This document shows positions 12,297 through 16,407 of a stretch of 16,407 nucleotides of DNA, piece after piece. Within the stretch, counting starts at the first letter, position 1, and each line of letters starts with the position of its first letter. Made by a program: the position numbers and the translations under genes. The notes under the pieces were generated by a model. The model ran no database searches. It saw only the letters and a program-made list of their open reading frames with translations, and was not told the DNA's origin. The DNA lies in NCBI GenBank assembly GCA_963548155.1, contig CAUUTP010000042.1, positions 1-16,407 of the forward strand. Direction: 5' to 3'. The stretch comes from Eikenella sp963548155 (lineage in GTDB: Bacteria > Pseudomonadota > Gammaproteobacteria > Burkholderiales > Neisseriaceae).

Positions 12297-14702
12297 TTAA
12301 AACGAATAGCGGGCGTTAAAGAAGAAGCTGCGGCGGCGTTCGTTATAGGTGCGGGCGGTGCCGGCGGTACGCAGGATGGTTTTGTCGAACAGGTTGTTCA
12401 CGCCGGCACGCAGGCTGACGGTGTCTTTCCAGTTGTAGCCGACGTTGAGCCCGAACACGCCGTAGCTGCCCAGTTCATGCTCTTTCAGCTTGCTGCCGCC
12501 GTCTTCATAGTACACGTCGATGAAGCGGGTGGGCCGAGAGCCGGTTTTTTGGCGGCCGTAATGGGTGTAGGTGGCGTTTAAGTCCCATTCGGGAGTGATT
12601 TGCCAATTGAGTGTGCTGTTGATGGTGTATTTGGGCACAATCGATACGGGATTACCGTAGAACTTCTCTTCGTTACGCTGAAAATAAGTGAAGTTGGTGC
12701 TGAAGTTCAGTTTGTCACGAATCAGCGGCAGGGTTACGTTGCCTTCGAAGCCGGCGAGTACGGCTTTGCCGCGGTTGCCCCATTGGTACACGTTGGTGGC
12801 GGTGTAGTTGCGCCAGATGTTGGTGCCGGCGCGGTTGTTGCTGCGGCGCACGTCGCGGTTGTAGCCGCCGGGCGGGGCATCAATGGTGGTTACGAATTCG
12901 CCGTTGTCGACGATGCGGTTGCGGTAGTCGTTGTGGAAATAGGCCAGCGAGGCGAGGTAGCCGTCTTTGTTGAACTCGAAACCGATTTCTTTATTGATGC
13001 TGGTTTCGGGTTTGATGTCTTTATTGCCGACAAAGTAGCAGGCACGACCCCAGTCGAAGCCGCCTGGACGGTTGTTGAGATAGGGGTCGGTGGGGCGCTG
13101 ATCGTTGCCTGCGCCGGTGCCTCCGGTGGCACTGTTATTTTGTGCGTTGGGGTTGTCCCAGCGGTTGTGTTCGTCGATGGGGCAGCCGTGGCTGGCATTG
13201 GTCAGCATGTAGTTGGGCTGGGTTTGGTATAAGTTGGGCGCTTTGAAGGCGCGGGCGATGCCGCCTTTGATCCGCCAGTTGTCGTTCAGGGCGTGGGAGA
13301 AGTTGAACGAGGGGGAGAAGGTGGAGCCGAAGGCGGTGTTGTAGTCCCAGCGCAGGCCAGGGGTCAGGAAGGTGCGGCCTTGGTTGAGGGAAATATTGTC
13401 TTCCACATAGATGGCAAAATCATTCTGACTGCCTTTGCCGCTGCGGCCGGTGCTGGCAAGCCACGGGATATTGCCGTAGGTTTGCATGGTTTGCTTCATG
13501 GACGCGGAATCGTCGAGTACGGAACGGCCGCCTTCCACGCCCACGGTGAGGGTATGGCGCCCCAAAGGCAAATCGGCACGGCTGCCGAAGCGGTAGTTTT
13601 TCAAAATGCTGTCGGAAAAGCCGGTGGTACTGTTGTAGGCACCCTCGGTGCTGCCGAGCAGGCCTTCGGGCAGGCGGCTGTTTACGGTTTTGTCGAAGCT
13701 GATGTAGCTTTCCAAGTCGCCCCATTCCCAGTTGCCTCGGTGGGTGAGGGTGTAGCTTTGGCGGTAGAGGCGGGCGGTTTCTGTGCCGATAAGCGGGAAG
13801 GCAACGTTGCGCACGGCTGGAACGAGTACGTTGCTGCTTTGAGTGTCGCCGTTGTAGATATTGCCTTGGCGGCTGTAGGAGGCATCGAAGGTAAGGCGTT
13901 GGGTGGGGCTGATGTCCCATTGCAGGCGGCCGGCGATGTCGCGGTTGCGCACGCCTTCGCGGCCGGCGCTCAGAGCCGTGCCGGTGTTTACGCTGTTGTT
14001 GATGTCGAAATTATCGGGGCTGGTTTTGTTGAGGCTGCCGTAGAGGCGGAAGCCGAGGGTGTCTTGCACGATGGGGCCGGATACGATGAAGTTGGCACGG
14101 CGGGTAGCGCCTTGGCAGGTACCGCTCTGCGGCTGTTCGATATAGGTGCCTACGCTGCCGTGGAATTCGCGGGTGATGGATTTGGTGCGGATGTTTACCA
14201 CGCCGCCCATCGCGCCGGAGCCGTAGCGGGCAGCGGCAGGGCCGCGCAACACTTCGATTTTTTCAATCATTTCGGGCGGTACCCAGTTGGAGTCACCGCG
14301 CGTGTTGCGCACGCCGCCGCGGCCGTAGCGTTCGGCATTGCGCGAGCGCACGGGTTTGCCGTCGATCAGAATCAGTGTGTTTTCCGGGCCCATGGCGCGG
14401 ATGTCGATTTGGCGTTTGTTGCCGCGTGTGCCGCCGGGCGAGTTGGTGCTGAGAGTAACGCCGGGCATTTTGCTGACGATTTCGGAAATGTCGTTGCTCA
14501 CCGGCATACGCTGCAGGTCTTGTTTGGTGATTAGCGAGGAACCAAGCTGTTGTTTAACTTGGGCTTCGGCAGTGATGTAGATGGTTTCCAGCTCGGCACT
14601 GTCGGCAATAGGTTCGCTGGCAGCAGGTGCGGTTTCGGCAGTGGCGAAACCAGAGAGAAGGAGTGCGTTGAGCACGGTGAGGCGGAACAACTTGGCTTGC
14701 AT
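12297..14702 (-). CDS. FepA-family TonB-dependent ferric-siderophore (catecholate) receptor
   Basis: Outer-membrane 22-strand barrel importer of 801 residues, energised by TonB. A signal peptide (1-22, ending FATA) is followed by a TonB box (ETIYITA, 39-45). The plug domain contains MGPENTLILIDGKPVRSRNA (104-123) and LRGPAAARYGSGAMGGVVNI (152-171), close to the FepA/PfeA/IroN/PirA catecholate-receptor signature rather than the haem or transferrin receptors. The barrel ends in FFFNARYSF, the terminal Phe recognised by the Bam machinery. Long extracellular loops include a Cys pair region (SHGCPID to RACYFVG) rich in Asn, Gly and Pro. AAGGA lies 10 nt before the ATG. The gene diverges from a FecCD permease, supporting a role in ferric-enterobactin-like or xenosiderophore uptake. 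Exact ligand unknown. Iron/Fur regulation is expected, but no clear Fur box was seen. Confidence 0.93.
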   Translation of the reverse strand: MQAKLFRLTVLNALLLSGFATAETAPAASEPIADSAELETIYITAEAQVKQQLGSSLITKQDLQRMPVSNDISEIVSKMPGVTLSTNSPGGTRGNKRQIDIRAMGPENTLILIDGKPVRSRNAERYGRGGVRNTRGDSNWVPPEMIEKIEVLRGPAAARYGSGAMGGVVNIRTKSITREFHGSVGTYIEQPQSGTCQGATRRANFIVSGPIVQDTLGFRLYGSLNKTSPDNFDINNSVNTGTALSAGREGVRNRDIAGRLQWDISPTQRLTFDASYSRQGNIYNGDTQSSNVLVPAVRNVAFPLIGTETARLYRQSYTLTHRGNWEWGDLESYISFDKTVNSRLPEGLLGSTEGAYNSTTGFSDSILKNYRFGSRADLPLGRHTLTVGVEGGRSVLDDSASMKQTMQTYGNIPWLASTGRSGKGSQNDFAIYVEDNISLNQGRTFLTPGLRWDYNTAFGSTFSPSFNFSHALNDNWRIKGGIARAFKAPNLYQTQPNYMLTNASHGCPIDEHNRWDNPNAQNNSATGGTGAGNDQRPTDPYLNNRPGGFDWGRACYFVGNKDIKPETSINKEIGFEFNKDGYLASLAYFHNDYRNRIVDNGEFVTTIDAPPGGYNRDVRRSNNRAGTNIWRNYTATNVYQWGNRGKAVLAGFEGNVTLPLIRDKLNFSTNFTYFQRNEEKFYGNPVSIVPKYTINSTLNWQITPEWDLNATYTHYGRQKTGSRPTRFIDVYYEDGGSKLKEHELGSYGVFGLNVGYNWKDTVSLRAGVNNLFDKTILRTAGTARTYNERRRSFFFNARYSF

Positions 14703-15066
14703 TTGGCGTGAGTCCTTGTGAGCGGTTTGTTCAAAAGTAAGTAGAGAGATAGTTTTCAGGTAGCTTGCTGTGCATCAGAGGCTACCTGAAAATATTGTTT
14801 CGGCAGGCGCGGCATGGTTGCCGAGTTTTGCGGGGGCGGATAATCGGTTTTTGGCGCGGTGCAAACCATCAGGCGGAAGGACTAGTCCTATCGGCTATGC
14901 GGCAGGCTGGGTGGCGGAGCGGAAATTGGCGGCCTGCAGCCATGCTGGCATTCGCACGCCGCATCCGCCGGAAGGGGAAGGCGGGGCATACTCCTTTCGT
15001 ACGATAAAACGAGGTTTGCCTTGCAGATAGAATGCGGCAGTTTTCCCTGCCTGTTTCCGATGCCTT
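14703..15066. promoter_or_regulatory. Divergent receptor/permease intergenic region, structured and apparently non-coding
   Basis: The 364-bp gap holds the receptor leader with an inverted uptake-sequence pair (perfect 12-bp stem 14753-14764 with 14781-14792). Several other symmetries follow: GGACTAGTCC (14879-14888), GCAGGC/GCCTGC (14902-14907 with 14932-14937), GCCA/TGGC (14939-14949), CCGCC/GGCGG (14965-14984) and TCGTACGA (14997-15004). Short ORFs run through it but have no ribosome-binding sites. TAGAAT (15028-15033) is a possible permease -10 without a good -35. I found no cobalamin riboswitch core and no convincing Fur box. Confidence 0.5.
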
Positions 15067-16134
15067 ATGTCTGTGCTGCCGCCCAAACGTTCTGCCGGCT
15101 ATCTGCTGCTGATGGCCACTCTTGCCTGCCTGTTGCTGCTGGCGGTGTTGTTTTCCCTGTCGTGGGGGCGCTATCCCATGCCACCGGGCGGGGTGTGGCG
15201 CAGCCTGATGCAGGGCGCGGTGCAGCTGGCATCTGAGTGGCATTTGCCCTTTGCAGCAAGCCTGCCGCAGATTCAGGCCGACGAGGTGCAGGCCAATATT
15301 GTGTTGAATTTGCGCCTGCCGCGTATTTTGGCCGCGATGCTGGTGGGCGCGGCGCTGGCGGCTTCGGGCGCAGTTTATCAGGGGATTTTCCGCAACCCGC
15401 TGGTGTCGCCCGATTTGCTTGGCGTGTCTTCTGGTGCTTGCGTAGGCGCGGCGTTGTCGATTCTGCTCGGCTGGAGCATTTGGGGCACGCAAGCAGCGGC
15501 CTTTGCCGGCGGACTGTTGGCTGTGGTGATGACTTTAGCGCTACCTCGGCTGATAGGGCGCGATTCGGCAGTGATTTTGGTGCTGGCGGGGATTGTGGTG
15601 TCGGGCTTTATGTCGGCCACGCTGGGGTTGATGAAATATCTGGCCGATCCGGAAACCGAGCTGGCGGAAATCGTGTATTGGCAGATGGGCAGCCTGGCAA
15701 AATCGGAATACGGCAATCTGGTGGCGCTGGTGCCGGTAATGCTGCTGGCCGCCGGGGTACTGATGGCGATGCGTTGGCGCATCAATGTGTTGTCGCTGGG
15801 CGATAGGGAAGCGCGGCTAGTGGGGGCGGAAATCCGGCGTGAACGTACGATTATGGTGGTGTGCGCCACGCTGCTGACTGCCTCGGCGGTGTGCCTGAGC
15901 GGCACCATCGGCTGGCTGGGCTTGGTGGTGCCGCACTTGGCGCGGCTGGCGGCTGGCGACAACAACCTGCGCACGCTGCCGCTCTCCATCTTGGCCGGCG
16001 CGCTGTTTCTGCTGTGCACCGACACGCTGGCGCGCAATCTGTATGAGCAGGAAATCCCGCTGGGCATCATCACCGGCTTTATTGGCGCACCGTTTTTCGC
16101 TTGGGTGCTGGTGCGGCAGAAAGTGGCAGATTAG
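15067..16134 (+). CDS. FecCD/BtuC-type iron-siderophore ABC transporter permease
   Basis: Inner-membrane permease (355 residues, about 10 membrane helices) of the FecCD family, which forms a dimer with an ATPase and receives ferric siderophore from a binding protein. Family signatures are LRLPRILAAMLVGAALAASG (82-101), FRNPLVSPDLLGVSSGACVG (108-127, compare NPLAEPGLLGVSNGA of BtuC), the ATPase-coupling loop GDREARLVGAEI (245-256), and SGTIGWLGLVVPHLAR (278-293). The C-terminal PLGIITGFIGAPFFAWVLVR is also typical. The ribosome-binding site is weak (CCGATGCCTT). The gene lies opposite the FepA-type receptor, suggesting one uptake route. No ATPase or binding protein follows in the remaining 273 bp. 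An uptake sequence starts 3 bp after the stop. Confidence 0.95.
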   Translation: MSVLPPKRSAGYLLLMATLACLLLLAVLFSLSWGRYPMPPGGVWRSLMQGAVQLASEWHLPFAASLPQIQADEVQANIVLNLRLPRILAAMLVGAALAASGAVYQGIFRNPLVSPDLLGVSSGACVGAALSILLGWSIWGTQAAAFAGGLLAVVMTLALPRLIGRDSAVILVLAGIVVSGFMSATLGLMKYLADPETELAEIVYWQMGSLAKSEYGNLVALVPVMLLAAGVLMAMRWRINVLSLGDREARLVGAEIRRERTIMVVCATLLTASAVCLSGTIGWLGLVVPHLARLAAGDNNLRTLPLSILAGALFLLCTDTLARNLYEQEIPLGIITGFIGAPFFAWVLVRQKVAD

Positions 16135-16407
16135 TTTTCAGGTAGCCTCATCCGGTAGGCTAAGGTGTGAACGGTTGCGACTGTGCGCTTTCCTGCTGGC
16201 GCAGCCAAACGGAGCGCGGTTTTTCGGGAAACAAGGGCTTGCATGTTCGAAGCGGCGTAGCCGCAAGTTGCGAGCCCGCCCGAAAAATCGCGCTGAATGA
16301 GGGAAGTTTGGCGAAGCCAAACCTGTGCCCGCAGTCGCGGTTGTTTTGGTTACTTTTATTTTGGGGAGGAAAGAAAAAGTAGTGGCCCCCGCCGGCCGGG
16401 GGCGCCC
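16135..16407. repeat. Large nested inverted-repeat element downstream of the permease
   Basis: After an uptake sequence (16137-16148) comes an apparently non-coding segment with multi-level symmetry. The main stem pairs 16213-16228 with 16279-16294 (16 bp, one G-U). Inside it, 16235-16243 pairs with 16269-16277, and GCGGC/GCCGC (16252-16264) closes a 3-nt loop. Outside it, GCGACTG (16177-16183) pairs with CAGTCGC (16332-16338). GTTTGGC (16306-16312) can pair either with 16204-16210 or with 16316-16322. A T-rich then A-rich stretch (16341-16381, TACTTTT/AAAAGTA) and a GCCCCC/GGGGGC palindrome (16385-16403) run to the window edge. Short ORFs here have no coding features. Confidence 0.6.

Larger units (their letters stand above)
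426..16148. repeat. Dispersed DNA uptake sequences, Eikenella dialect (AGGCTACCTGAA)
   Basis: Exact 12-mers on the plus strand start at 2551, 4072, 4934, 4966, 6228, 7728, 7766, 12209 and 14779. On the minus strand (TTCAGGTAGCCT) they start at 989, 1896, 2581, 3461, 4088, 5004, 5515, 6204, 7782, 9976, 9995, 10085, 11198, 12250 and 16137. One-mismatch copies start at 426, 5540, 8459 and 14755. These act as binding targets of the minor pilin ComP during DNA uptake in Neisseriaceae (family knowledge). Six exact inverted pairs, plus two pairs that include a one-mismatch copy, make hairpins. Two exact copies lie wholly inside intact coding regions. Confidence 0.95.

Noticed and set aside
13293..14534. 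413-codon open frame on the plus strand opposite the receptor
   Set aside because: It is a shadow of the receptor gene. It has an Ala/Gly/Val-rich composition, no ribosome-binding site and no domain, while the minus-strand frame shows a complete TonB-dependent receptor.
14703..14760. Fur box upstream of the siderophore receptor
   Set aside because: No sequence close to GATAATGATAATCATTATC was found. GGATAATCGG near 14838 is too short a match to call.
14765..15030. Two overlapping 80-86-codon plus-strand frames upstream of the permease
   Set aside because: No ribosome-binding sites or hydrophobic or domain pattern. The segment is dominated by palindromes and reads better as non-coding.
14820..15066. 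Cobalamin riboswitch upstream of a BtuC-like permease
   Set aside because: GGTGCAAACC is suggestive, but the rest of the core and the AGYCNGGAGACCTGCC-type B12 box are absent on both strands.
14869..15492. 207-codon minus-strand open frame between the receptor and permease
   Set aside because: It overlaps the first 430 bp of the permease gene antisense. It is rich in His, Gln, Arg and Pro and has no start signals.
989..16148. Many copies of a 12-mer that might suggest a CRISPR or other repeat array
   Set aside because: Copies are irregularly spaced over the whole window, in both orientations, and match the known Eikenella uptake sequence. There are no regular spacers and no cas genes.
16149..16340. 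Correia (CREE) repeat or IS element
   Set aside because: No TATAGTGGATTAA-type termini, no transposase frame and no target duplication could be recognised.

Overview
The window comes from a moderately GC-rich member of the Neisseriaceae, most likely Eikenella. The clearest evidence is a 12-mer, AGGCTACCTGAA (reverse complement TTCAGGTAGCCT). It occurs 24 times exactly and at least 4 more times with one mismatch. This is the Eikenella dialect (AG-eikDUS) of the DNA uptake sequence used in natural transformation. Hfq (its RKEH rim), a 572-residue ArgS and the other housekeeping proteins also look neisserial. No CRISPR array, prophage, IS element, tRNA or rRNA gene was seen.

Layout. At 1-4944 all genes point right: the 3' end of miaB (tRNA thiomethylation), a small unidentified secreted protein, a secreted subtype-B tannase-type esterase, an AzgA-like NCS2 purine permease, and a PAP2-family membrane phosphatase split by a one-base frameshift in its last catalytic motif. 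At 5118-11161 all genes point left. In transcription order these are hfq, mtnN (pfs), crcB/fluC, argS, an M17 leucyl aminopeptidase, and two small secreted proteins of unknown function. radC (11456-12166) points right and converges on a large FepA-family TonB-dependent siderophore receptor (12297-14702, minus). A FecCD-type iron-siderophore permease (15067-16134, plus) diverges from that receptor.

Gene ends are mostly marked by hairpins built from two uptake sequences in inverted orientation. Several carry T-runs and should act as intrinsic terminators, often in both directions between convergent genes. hfq is the exception, ending in an unrelated hairpin. Single uptake sequences also lie inside coding regions (tannase, NCS2 permease, and a one-mismatch copy in argS), supply a stop codon (PAP2) and overlap a ribosome-binding region (crcB).

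Functional themes. The receptor and FecCD permease form part of a ferric-catecholate uptake locus; its ATPase and binding protein are not visible here. The tannase-like enzyme could hydrolyse galloyl or other phenolic esters in the periplasm or at the cell surface. The purine permease and MTA/SAH nucleosidase belong to nucleobase and methyl-cycle salvage. Most other genes are housekeeping. No complete new system was recognised. The most unusual non-coding structures are a large nested inverted-repeat element downstream of the permease (16177-16338), followed by a GC palindrome at the window edge, and a 364-bp structured divergent intergenic region (14703-15066).
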